Numbered from the stretch's first letter, positions 1 through 6,705 are shown. The stretch: 11,687 bases of DNA from UMGS1387 sp045577475 (GCA_045577475.1 JAZNIM010000141.1:1-11687); one strand, 5' to 3'. The notes: a model not told the origin generated them from the sequence alone. Made by a program: numbers and translations.

Positions 1-186
1 GTATTCTAATACTAAAACATCAACGCACAAAGTACCACTATACCCATAGTGTCCTAAGCAGTAACATTAAATTCAACGCAGTACCTGCCAAACGCATTAC
101 AACCCATCGAGCGACAGCGAGCGATTTGCAAAAGCCAACGGACGACAATCCTCAGTATCGTCCTGTCAGTAAGCCGCCGCGGCGTA

Positions 187-209
187 GCCTCGACCTCAAA
201 AGTCGAGGC
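187..209 (+). repeat. Hairpin H1 of repeat copy A
   Basis: The arms GCCTCGAC (187-194) and GTCGAGGC (202-209) form 8 perfect pairs around a 7-base loop. In copy B the same slot holds GGGAGAC/GTCTCCC (11414-11420/11441-11447) around a longer loop that contains its own 6-bp stem. Four pairs differ between copies A and B and all remain paired. Confidence 0.75.
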
Positions 210-229
210 GGTGAGCGGAAGCGCTTTTG

Positions 230-259
230 CCTTCTTTTGACGCTTAGGTCAAAAGAAGG
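230..259 (+). repeat. Hairpin H2 of repeat copy A
   Basis: CCTTCTTTTGAC (230-241) pairs over 12 bases with GTCAAAAGAAGG (248-259) around a 6-base loop, GCTTAG. A shorter second version sits at 311-330 (TTTTGAC/GTCAAAA). There is no U-tract downstream, so it does not look like an intrinsic terminator on this strand. Confidence 0.8.
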
Positions 260-260
260 T

Positions 261-278
261 CGGAGTCCGCAGACTCCG
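261..278 (+). repeat. Hairpin H3 of repeat copy A, CGCA loop
   Basis: CGGAGTC (261-267) pairs with GACTCCG (272-278) around the loop CGCA. A second H3-like hairpin at 336-353 has arms TCGACAC/GTGTCGA, a different sequence, yet the same CGCA loop. Copy B carries the second type (11498-11515) and copy C the first type (10906-10923, reverse strand). Confidence 0.8.
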
Positions 279-383
279 AAATATCCTGCGATACAAAAAT
301 CTATCTTCCATTTTGACGCTTTTGTCAAAAGAAGGTCGACACCGCAGTGTCGAAACACCCTGAAAAATATAAAATGCGTCTCC

Positions 384-412
384 TTGACAAACCGATGGAA
401 AAACAGTATAAT
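384..412 (+). promoter_or_regulatory. Consensus sigma-A promoter for greA
   Basis: TTGACA at 384-389 and TATAAT at 407-412 are separated by exactly 17 bases, a perfect match to the housekeeping consensus. The expected start is near 419, giving a leader of only about 20 bases before the greA ATG at 440. The upstream repeat would therefore not be part of this transcript. Confidence 0.85.
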
Positions 413-439
413 AATCAAAAAGTCAAAAGGAGTAACACA

Positions 440-937
440 ATGCATAACGAACTTACGGCAGTAGATATAAAAAAGATGCAGGAGGAGGTTGAATACCGCA
501 CCTGCGTTCTTCGCCCTCAGCTTTTAAAGGAGGTTGTAAGAACACGTGCCTTCGGCGACCTTTCGGAAAATGCCGAGTACCATATTGCAAAACAGGAAAA
601 GAATGCCAATGAAAGACGCATCCGATTTCTTAAAAACATGATAAACACGGCGGTTGTGGTTGAAATTGAGGGGGACGAAAACACAATAGGTCTTTTTGAC
701 ACTGTAAAGGTGTATGTACCCGAGGACGACTGCGAGGAGCAGTATCAGATTGTCACAACCATGCGTGCCGAGATTATGGAAAACCGAATCAGTAACGAAT
801 CTCCTGCGGGTAAGGCACTTCTCGGAAGGAAAATCGGTGAAACCGTTACAATCGAAGTAAATCCTCAGTACAGCTACGACGTTGTTATCCGTGAAATCAT
901 AAAGGGTACGGATGACGAAAATATTGAGCTGAGATAG
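440..937 (+). CDS. greA: GreA/GreB-family transcription elongation factor
   Basis: The product is a 165-residue protein of normal GreA size. Residues 1-~75 form the antiparallel coiled-coil finger. Its tip motif GDLSENAEYH (39-48) keeps the acidic pair (Asp40, Glu43) that family members insert into RNA polymerase to trigger cleavage of backtracked RNA. Residues ~80-157 form the FKBP-like C-terminal domain with the typical SPAGKALLGRKIGE stretch. I chose ATG 440, which is preceded by AAAAGGAG at optimal spacing and sits just downstream of the promoter; the frame is open further upstream (from 347), but that part overlaps the repeat and the promoter. The spore-coat-like gene follows 46 bases after the stop with no promoter or terminator visible, so the two may be cotranscribed. 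Many Clostridia have more than one Gre paralogue, so the symbol is given at family level. Confidence 0.92.
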   Translation: MHNELTAVDIKKMQEEVEYRTCVLRPQLLKEVVRTRAFGDLSENAEYHIAKQEKNANERRIRFLKNMINTAVVVEIEGDENTIGLFDTVKVYVPEDDCEEQYQIVTTMRAEIMENRISNESPAGKALLGRKIGETVTIEVNPQYSYDVVIREIIKGTDDENIELR

Positions 938-983
938 TATAAGAAAAGAAAAAGCGTCCATAATAATCCTTGAGGTGATAAAT

Positions 984-1430
984 ATGACTCTTACACAAAA
1001 AGAAATGAGTCTTTTAAAGGATTTGAAGGATCAGGAGCAGCTTTGCATTGATAAGTATACAAAGCACGCTCAGTGTGCGGTTGACCCGCAGCTCAAGAAC
1101 CTTTTTTCTCAGCTTGCATCTGCTGAAACACAGCATCTTCAGGGACTTTGTCAGTTGGAGCAGGGAACTGTTCCGGAACAGAACGGCTCAAATTCTCAGA
1201 TGCCCACGTTTTCTAAGTTCCACAATACCGAAAACGACGATAAGAAGAATGACTGCTATCTTTGCACCGACCTTCTTACAGGCGAAAAGGGCGTGTCAAG
1301 CCTTTACAACACCTGCATTTTTGAATTTGTGGACGAGAATGCCAGAACCTATCTTAACTCCATTCAGAAGCAGGAGCAGAATCACGGCAAAATGATTTAC
1401 GACTATATGACGGCAAACGCAATGTATTAG
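984..1430 (+). CDS. Ferritin-like spore coat protein (CotF-like)
   Basis: This 148-residue, probably four-helix protein resembles the small ferritin-like spore coat family (coat F domain) of Clostridia. Visible metal-ligand-like residues are Glu18, Glu48-x-x-His51, Glu101 and Glu131-x-x-His134. The two ExxH motifs are those of diiron ferritin-like proteins. The linker between the helix pairs (60-90) is polar, rich in Asn, Gln and Ser, with cysteines at 91 and 94. I chose ATG 984 because TGAGGTG at 971-977 lies at proper spacing; a GTG at 975 overlaps that Shine-Dalgarno. The gene sits 46 bases after greA and converges with the minus-strand operon ending at 1495. A role in the spore coat is inferred from family naming; an iron or redox role is possible from the ligands. 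Confidence 0.78.
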   Translation: MTLTQKEMSLLKDLKDQEQLCIDKYTKHAQCAVDPQLKNLFSQLASAETQHLQGLCQLEQGTVPEQNGSNSQMPTFSKFHNTENDDKKNDCYLCTDLLTGEKGVSSLYNTCIFEFVDENARTYLNSIQKQEQNHGKMIYDYMTANAMY

Positions 1431-1451
1431 TCGTAAGGCAAACGAATAGCA

Positions 1452-1484
1452 TAAAAACAAGGTGGACGGGAAACGTCCACCTTG
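1452..1484 (-). terminator. Intrinsic terminator of the GH127-luxS operon
   Basis: CAAGGTGGACG (1458-1468) and CGTCCACCTTG (1474-1484) give an 11-bp perfect stem with a 5-base loop. Read on the minus strand, the stem is followed directly by TTTTT (plus-strand A-run 1453-1457) and lies 10 bases after the last operon stop codon. On the plus strand there is no U-tract, so it serves the greA side weakly if at all. Confidence 0.88.
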
Positions 1485-1494
1485 CTGCATTATA

Positions 1495-3126
1495 TCAGAA
1501 TTTTAAAATACAGTACCCGCCTGCGACAACCGTAAGCCTGTAAGAGTCGTCAATGCAAGAGAGTTTACCTGTGCCGTAGCAGACAGTCGGTACTTTTTCA
1601 CCCTTGATGGTTAATGTCACTGTTCTGTCGGCAGCTTTGTCAATGGTTTCACCGTTTTCGACGGTTCTTGAAACGCCGCTGTTGTTGAATACAGTAAGAT
1701 AGTAACCGCCTGTGGTTCTTTGGTTTACCATCCATAAAAGACCGCCCTCAACATAGCAGGGAAGCTCTTTTTTCAGCACCGTTTCAATGTCACTTGCGGT
1801 AATGAGGTTTGAATAATCAGCCGATAATTGTGAAGAACAGGTTAAATCAATAAGATACTTGTACTTGCTAAGGTCCACATCACCGTAGTTTAGTAAATCA
1901 ATTGCATCGGGAATGTGGGAATTGAACAGTGAGGCGTTGCGTTCGTTGCCAAGCATTTCCGTTTTCTGACAGAAAACAGTCGCAAGACCTTCCTTAACCT
2001 TTTTCATCGACTGCTTTTGCTGTCCGAAAAGCTCATAACCGCAGAAGGACTCGGCATTGTTGATGTTGTCAATAACCTTGTGCTTTTCGTTCAGAATGAC
2101 AGCAACCGGACACAGCTTTTCGCCTACATCCGAAAACTTCTTTCTAAAATCGGCAAACTTTTTGTTAACCTTGCCGTAAGGAGAAAGCTCAAAGTCGTTC
2201 CAGTCGTAAAAGTTGTTGCACAGACCCCATTCCTCGGCAAGAAAATCAGCGTTGTTCATGTATGAATAGATGTACATTCTTTCCTGCAGCGAACGGGATG
2301 AGCCGCCGTTTTCGCCTTTTGCTTCAAAGGGAAAATCCACGCTTTCGCCGATACCCCATTCGTTTTTGCCCTCCCTGTGATAAGAACAGGTGGAGAAGGG
2401 AATGCCGCCCCATGGCTCATAGTATGTACCGAAACGAATTTTGTGAGCTTTTGCCATACCTCTTGCATAGCAAACCTGAAGCCTTGTGAAGGGTGTCTGT
2501 GCACCGATTTCTGCACAGATAATCTTAGCACCGCCTTCAATTTCAAGACCGTACGCAAGGCTGTAGCTGTCCACGGGATGAAGCAGACCTCGGCTTTGCA
2601 GCATTCTTTTTTCAAAAAGAGAGGTAATGATTGCGTAATATTCCTCGGCTGTCTTGGGATTTCCAAAGTGTGCCATCTCTTTTGCACTCATGCTTTCGAG
2701 GAATAAATAGGGCATTTTGTATTTTCGGTTTATTTCATCGGTGATTGCTTTTTCGTTCCAATTGCCTTCGTCAAGCTCACGGAGTTTTTCAAGGTCGTAC
2801 CTGTAATTTGATGCCCATTCGTGGAACTGAAAGCCGTAAAAGTTTTCTTCGCCGATTTGGTCAAGATAGCTGTCAAGCAGACCGAAATCATAATTGTACC
2901 CTTCAAAGTATGTTCCGCCTTGAAGACGGTCGATGTAAAAGGGCAGCTTGTGCTCTGTAATAAGACGGTAAAGCTCACCGTCACGGCAGGCAAGGTTGTT
3001 GAATTTAAGATAGTCCTTTATGGCAATTGACTGACAGAATCTTATGCCGTCGCCCTCGTTTACAAGCCCGTTTTTTACCTGTGCATCCCATACCTCGGGA
3101 TGGTATGCATGAAAATGTCTGAACAT
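1495..3126 (-). CDS. Putative glycoside hydrolase (TIM-barrel-like)
   Basis: This is a 543-residue soluble protein with no signal peptide. I do not recognise a named family. Residues ~1-335 read like a glycosidase (beta/alpha)8 barrel. They include segments ending in acidic or aromatic residues typical of barrel strand ends: YGFQFHEW (Glu103), CAEIGAQTPF (Glu206), GTYYEPWGG (Glu237) and FLAEEWG (Glu298/Glu299). Residues ~338-430 (starting CPVAVILN) resemble the Rossmann-like middle domain of some beta-galactosidase-type enzymes. Residues ~440-543 look like a small beta-sandwich (GGYYLTVFNN). It is the last gene of the operon, 17 bases after the metallo-hydrolase gene, with AGGCGGTGG upstream of ATG 3126. 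The glycosidase call rests on architecture and on its GH127-like partner. Catalytic residues are not assigned. Confidence 0.55.
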   Translation of the reverse strand: MFRHFHAYHPEVWDAQVKNGLVNEGDGIRFCQSIAIKDYLKFNNLACRDGELYRLITEHKLPFYIDRLQGGTYFEGYNYDFGLLDSYLDQIGEENFYGFQFHEWASNYRYDLEKLRELDEGNWNEKAITDEINRKYKMPYLFLESMSAKEMAHFGNPKTAEEYYAIITSLFEKRMLQSRGLLHPVDSYSLAYGLEIEGGAKIICAEIGAQTPFTRLQVCYARGMAKAHKIRFGTYYEPWGGIPFSTCSYHREGKNEWGIGESVDFPFEAKGENGGSSRSLQERMYIYSYMNNADFLAEEWGLCNNFYDWNDFELSPYGKVNKKFADFRKKFSDVGEKLCPVAVILNEKHKVIDNINNAESFCGYELFGQQKQSMKKVKEGLATVFCQKTEMLGNERNASLFNSHIPDAIDLLNYGDVDLSKYKYLIDLTCSSQLSADYSNLITASDIETVLKKELPCYVEGGLLWMVNQRTTGGYYLTVFNNSGVSRTVENGETIDKAADRTVTLTIKGEKVPTVCYGTGKLSCIDDSYRLTVVAGGYCILKF

Positions 3127-3143
3127 AAATCCACCGCCTGAGA

Positions 3144-3809
3144 TTATAATTCCTTAATCTTGAAGAACTCGGGATAAACCGCCTTTTCGTACTTGAAAAT
3201 GTCGGGAGTCAGATTGTCAAACAGACCCCAGTGAACGGGGAAAGCCTTTACGGGATTGACATTTTTTGCAAACTCTGCGGCATCAATTGCGTTCATGTTG
3301 TTTCCCTTGCCGTTTATGCAAACGAACATTGCATATAAGTCGTTCGGTAAATCCTGCAAAATATCGGTGTTATACAGCGTGTCACCCGTAATGTATATCT
3401 TTTTGCCCTCTGCTTCGATTATAAATCCGAGAGCCGTAAGGTCGCTGTGGAATGCCTTTACACCCATGATGCAAACATCGCCGCTTGTCCATATTGTGTG
3501 TGGCTTGAACAGAATGTAGTTGTGCTGCATGTATCCCCATGAACGCAAAAGTGTGTAGGCATTGAAGGGTGCAATTACCTCAATGCACTTGTTTTCACGT
3601 TCGAGAAACGGCTCAAGAGAGCCTTTTTCAGTGTGGTCAAGGTGGTCGTGGGTGCAGATGATGATGTCGGGGCTAATGTCGTATATTTCCTTGGGTGCAG
3701 GGAAATTTCTCTTTGTTGAGCAAACATCCGTAAGGTACGGGTCAATAAGAATAGTTTTATTTTCTGTGTAAAGGACAAGTCCGTTCTGTCCCAGCCATTG
3801 ATACTTCAT
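3144..3809 (-). CDS. UlaG-like metallo-beta-lactamase-fold hydrolase
   Basis: This 221-residue cytoplasmic protein has the metallo-beta-lactamase fold. Metal ligands are visible: the signature THDHLDH (His54, His56, Asp58, His59), His121 (KAFHSD), Asp143 (ITGDTLY) and His193 (FPVHWGLFD). Asp23 lies in the early LIDPYL strand. The GNNMNAIDA segment (169-177) and overall length fit the UlaG branch, whose founding member is L-ascorbate-6-phosphate lactonase; related branches hydrolyse other sugar lactones or phosphoesters. The start ATG at 3809 has a strong GAGGAGG. It lies 24 bases after luxS, and part of that gap is a 13-bp tandem duplication. No ascorbate PTS genes are nearby, so ascorbate itself is not a supported substrate. 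In this operon a sugar-lactone or cyclic sugar-derivative substrate is plausible but inferred. Confidence 0.8.
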   Translation of the reverse strand: MKYQWLGQNGLVLYTENKTILIDPYLTDVCSTKRNFPAPKEIYDISPDIIICTHDHLDHTEKGSLEPFLERENKCIEVIAPFNAYTLLRSWGYMQHNYILFKPHTIWTSGDVCIMGVKAFHSDLTALGFIIEAEGKKIYITGDTLYNTDILQDLPNDLYAMFVCINGKGNNMNAIDAAEFAKNVNPVKAFPVHWGLFDNLTPDIFKYEKAVYPEFFKIKEL

Positions 3810-3820
3810 GATAGTCCTCC

Positions 3821-3846
3821 TCAGTTGTATAAATCAGTTGTATAAA
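3821..3846 (-). repeat. 13-bp tandem duplication at the luxS stop codon
   Basis: TCAGTTGTATAAA occurs twice in tandem on the plus strand (3821-3833 and 3834-3846). Read with luxS, the first unit carries the last codons and the TGA stop, and the second runs into the GAGGAGG Shine-Dalgarno of the next gene. Removing one unit would leave the luxS stop overlapping that ribosome site. Confidence 0.9.
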
Positions 3847-4286
3847 AATGAGTGTTCCTTGCCTTCAAGAATTGCAAGATAATTCTTGCATTCGTTCTTT
3901 GCATTGTCAAGACAAAGGGTTCTGTAGTTGCCGCATTCGATTTCGGAATTGCCGAAAACCTCGCCCTCATAAGCAATAATGTCACGTAAAACCTGCTTTA
4001 CAACAGAGAGCACCTTGCTGTTGTCTGCATTTCTGATAAGCAGATAAAAGCCTGTCTGACAGCCCATGGGACCGAAGTAGATGACATCGGCGGCAATTTC
4101 CGAGTTGCGTACAAAGGTAGCAAACATGTGCTCTAAGGTGTGCATTGTGGAATGGTCCATAAAGGAAAAGGCATTTGGCTTTCTTGTTCTTAAATCGTAG
4201 GTGGTAATGTCGCCGTCCACACGGGAAACGTAAATTCCCTCATCAAGAACTGTGTGGTCAACGGTAAAGCTTGCAATTTTTTTCAT
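3834..4286 (-). CDS. luxS: S-ribosylhomocysteine lyase
   Basis: LuxS cleaves S-ribosylhomocysteine to homocysteine and DPD, the precursor of autoinducer-2, in the cytoplasmic activated methyl cycle. The product has 150 residues, normal for the family. All hallmarks are seen: the metal motif HTLEH (His49, Glu52, His53), the third metal ligand Cys118 in IECGNYR, and the catalytic cysteine Cys76 in YFGPMGCQTGFYL. DHTVL near residue 10 and RTRKPN (33-38) match substrate-contact regions. It starts at ATG 4286, 12 bases after the GH127-like gene, with a modest GGAG site, so it depends on the operon promoter at 6686. No SAH nucleosidase, SAM or methionine gene is in the window, and no riboswitch-like leader precedes it. 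Its position between sugar-acting genes is unusual. Confidence 0.96.
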   Translation of the reverse strand: MKKIASFTVDHTVLDEGIYVSRVDGDITTYDLRTRKPNAFSFMDHSTMHTLEHMFATFVRNSEIAADVIYFGPMGCQTGFYLLIRNADNSKVLSVVKQVLRDIIAYEGEVFGNSEIECGNYRTLCLDNAKNECKNYLAILEGKEHSFLYN

Positions 4287-4298
4287 GGTAATTCTCCG

Positions 4299-6614
4299 TT
4301 AAATGTTTTTTATAACAACAAAAGCGTTGTTGGGTACGTCGTTTGCACCAAGCACAAGAGGCTTTGTGTAGTCGTGAAGCATAAATCTGTTGGTGTAATA
4401 GTAGTAGACGAAGGCTAAGGTCGTGCCGTCAAGACAAAGCCTGTACTTGTCGGCGGCATAGTGATTGAGGTTCCACACCTGATTTTCATTTCCTTTTTCA
4501 CGAAGGTAAATGAAGTGAACTTTTTTGCCGCTGTCGTATTCGCCTGTAAGGTAAAGACCGCTCTTGTGCCTTATCATGTATCTGTTTTCCGACAGTTTTT
4601 CAAGATGCCAGTAAGTGTTTTCAAAGCCTTCATCGTCGCTTACAACAAGACCGCTTGCCTCGTCAATAACACAGGGAAGGAAGGTGAGATTGTTGAATCT
4701 TACGGGCTTTTCCTCGTCAACGCTCCAGAAGTTTTCGGTAGGACACCAGACAGTCATCATTGAATTTTCGTCCCAGGTCTTGCCTGCACTCTGAAAGTCA
4801 ATAAGCGTGACGGTTGAGCCGTCCTTCATGGTGACGGTGTATTCCTGCTCTGTGGCAAAATCAGCCTTTGAGGAGGGTGTGGCATTTACATAACCCCTCT
4901 CGTTTACATCAACGTCAATAATGCTGTCAAGCTTTTCTCCAAGACGTCTGTCCCTTGCAAATGCAACGGGACCTTTTCTGAAGGCAACCAGCTTTCCCTG
5001 ACCTCTGTCACCCTCAACTCCGCCGAAGGGTGCTTTTACAAGCTCCATGCCCATTTCAAGGTCAAGCTCTATTGTGTCAAAGCAGCTCCACTTGCGAAGA
5101 AGCGTTGCGTTTTCTCCCGATTTAACCTTGACATTTTCGCCGCAGACCTTGAGTGACGGATTTTTGCACCATGCGGGAATTCTGAGACCAATTGCAAATT
5201 CCTCGTCGCCTCTTGCGCCTTTTACGGTAATGGTGATTTTTGAGTCGGCTGGATGCTTTGTGTCAATGTTTAGCTTGAAGGGGGAACCGTTGGGTGTATT
5301 TACATCAACATAGCCGGGGATGTACAGATTAAAATATAACCCGTCCTTAGCCTGAAGAACGCTTGAAAGAGCAGACAGAGCCGTTCCTGCAGAGCCTATG
5401 CAGGCACAGCAGCCGTAATGAACGCTGCCGTTTTCCATGGCATTGTGACCGCCCACAAATCGGCTTCTTAAATCCATGTAAAGGGGAGAGTAGCTGTCAA
5501 AGGCAAAGCCGAAGCATGAGATGCGGTTTTCTGTGTTAACGGCACTGAGCATTGCATTGTAAACGGATTTTTCAATCTGGTCGCCGAAAAACGGGTCGCC
5601 GGTAAGACAAAGGAGCTGGAAGCACAGCTTCATCCATGTAACGGTAACGCAGGTTTCCTGCATGACCTGATAGTATTCCGTTACCGTCTGACGCTTTGCG
5701 GAAAAGTCGAATAATTCATGTGTGCAGCCGCAGCTTCCGATTATGGAGGTGTCGTAGGTTGCAATTTTTTTCGCAAAGTCGCACAGAGCATGCTTGTATT
5801 TCTCAATTTTAGTAACCCTGTAGTATTCCGTAAGACCTTCAAGACAGCTCATGGTTTCATAGGCTTTTGTTTCGGGCATTTCGTGAGGACGCAGTTTTCC
5901 CTCGCAGATAAGCTCAAACATGTCGCCGCCGTCCATTGCGCCTATGTCAACTATGTAGGAAGCAAAATCCAGATAATTCTTGTCGCCTGTTATGTTGTAA
6001 AGACGGACAAACGGCTCAAGAATTGAACAGCAGTTGATGCCGTGAAGATGTGCCGAGCACTTCGGAAGCGGCTTTTTGCCTTCTTCTTGGTAACCGACCT
6101 TTGAAACAATGTAGTCGGCGTGACGGCAAAGTGCTGTGAGGATTTCCTTCTTGAAGACCTCGTCACGGCAGATTTCCATAAAGTGCTCAAGTCCCAGCAT
6201 AACGTATTTTCTGCCCCATACGTCCCAGCCGTTGAATTCCGCCTCTACGCTGTAGGTGGCAATTCTGCCAAGGTCGTCTTGCGTTGCAAGCAAACCTCTT
6301 ACCGCATTTTCAAGTACCTTGTAAAGCCCATCACTTCGCGTGTACTGATATGTCATACACGCACCTCTCATCATTTTGCCCCAGTATTCGCATCTCCAGC
6401 GTCCGTCGTCGTCGGGATTGTAGGAAAACTGCTTGATGAAAACAGACCATAAATCCTCTCTCATGGACTGAATACTCTCGATGTGGCGTATAGCCTTGTC
6501 AATAATTCCGCTGTAGGAAAAAGCACCGTCACTCAGTCTGAAAAAAACGTCTGTTTCGGGTCTGAATTTATAGGCACTATCAGAGGGACATACCTTTAAA
6601 ATGTTGTTGTTCAT
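4299..6614 (-). CDS. GH127-family beta-L-arabinofuranosidase-like protein
   Basis: This 771-residue protein belongs to the DUF1680/GH127 group, which releases beta-linked L-arabinofuranose (some relatives act on other sugars). An alpha/alpha-barrel spans ~30-420, including the family-typical VWGRKYVMLGLEHF. The zinc site of the characterised enzyme HypBA1 (Glu, Cys, Cys, Cys) appears conserved as Glu320 and Cys322 in QETCV and Cys402-Cys403 in YGCCAC. One cysteine of that pair is the nucleophile in HypBA1, and Glu300 (THELFDF) sits where the acid/base is expected. Beta-domains follow (~430-640). A C-terminal segment (~665-771) with a QVW motif at 712-714 looks beta-trefoil-like. No signal peptide is seen, suggesting it acts on imported sugars. 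The first gene of the operon, it has a strong AGGAGG and starts at ATG 6614. The exact substrate is not decidable here. Confidence 0.87.
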   Translation of the reverse strand: MNNNILKVCPSDSAYKFRPETDVFFRLSDGAFSYSGIIDKAIRHIESIQSMREDLWSVFIKQFSYNPDDDGRWRCEYWGKMMRGACMTYQYTRSDGLYKVLENAVRGLLATQDDLGRIATYSVEAEFNGWDVWGRKYVMLGLEHFMEICRDEVFKKEILTALCRHADYIVSKVGYQEEGKKPLPKCSAHLHGINCCSILEPFVRLYNITGDKNYLDFASYIVDIGAMDGGDMFELICEGKLRPHEMPETKAYETMSCLEGLTEYYRVTKIEKYKHALCDFAKKIATYDTSIIGSCGCTHELFDFSAKRQTVTEYYQVMQETCVTVTWMKLCFQLLCLTGDPFFGDQIEKSVYNAMLSAVNTENRISCFGFAFDSYSPLYMDLRSRFVGGHNAMENGSVHYGCCACIGSAGTALSALSSVLQAKDGLYFNLYIPGYVDVNTPNGSPFKLNIDTKHPADSKITITVKGARGDEEFAIGLRIPAWCKNPSLKVCGENVKVKSGENATLLRKWSCFDTIELDLEMGMELVKAPFGGVEGDRGQGKLVAFRKGPVAFARDRRLGEKLDSIIDVDVNERGYVNATPSSKADFATEQEYTVTMKDGSTVTLIDFQSAGKTWDENSMMTVWCPTENFWSVDEEKPVRFNNLTFLPCVIDEASGLVVSDDEGFENTYWHLEKLSENRYMIRHKSGLYLTGEYDSGKKVHFIYLREKGNENQVWNLNHYAADKYRLCLDGTTLAFVYYYYTNRFMLHDYTKPLVLGANDVPNNAFVVIKNI

Positions 6615-6657
6615 GATACAAGCCTCCTGCCGTGTAGTGATGAATTATCCAAGAAAT

Positions 6658-6686
6658 AATATACCATTTTGCCATGGGTTTGTCAA
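6658..6686 (-). promoter_or_regulatory. Sigma-A promoter of the GH127-luxS operon
   Basis: On the minus strand, TTGACA (plus 6681-6686) and TATATT (plus 6658-6663) are separated by exactly 17 bases. The predicted start near 6651 gives a leader of about 37 bases with AGGAGG before the GH127-like ATG. No internal promoter of similar quality was seen in the 12-24-base gaps of the operon. The CCATGG in the spacer has no extended dyad. Confidence 0.83.
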
Positions 6687-6705
6687 TGCGTTGAACAAAA
6701 AACAA

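Larger units (their letters stand above)
1..358 (+). repeat. Hairpin-rich interspersed repeat, copy A
   Basis: The first ~120 bases are nearly identical to 11231-11350, and later modules match both copy B (11230-11525) and inverted copy C (10842-11209). Shared landmarks in order are the palindromic start GTATTCTAATAC, CAACGCA motifs at 21 and 74, a GC-rich hairpin (187-209), a 12-bp hairpin (230-259), and a 7-bp hairpin with CGCA loop (261-278). A second weaker hairpin pair follows (311-330 and 336-353). The window starts inside or exactly at the element, so its true left end is not visible. The element ends about 25 bases before the greA promoter. No protein reading is supported: the open frames here do not recur intact in the other copies. 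I do not recognise the family. A REP/MITE-like element or a structured RNA are the options. Confidence 0.85.

Noticed and set aside
1..358. CRISPR array or attC array as explanation of the repeats
   Set aside because: There are no regularly spaced identical repeats with unique spacers and no integrase or cas gene; the modules are diverse hairpins within a single long element.
126..464. Plus-strand open frame of 112 codons across repeat copy A
   Set aside because: It covers repeat hairpins and the greA promoter, has no ribosome site, and is not preserved in the other repeat copies.
524..961. Minus-strand open frame of 145 codons antisense to greA
   Set aside because: It is a shadow of a clear GreA reading frame, with low-complexity hydrophobic content and no ribosome site.
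1458..1484. The same hairpin as a terminator for the greA/coat genes
   Set aside because: On the plus strand it is followed by CTGCATTATAT rather than a U-run, so only the minus-strand role is supported.
4287..4298. SAM/SAH riboswitch or own promoter upstream of luxS
   Set aside because: Only 12 bases separate luxS from the upstream gene, leaving no room for a riboswitch, and no promoter match was seen in the end of the GH127-like gene.
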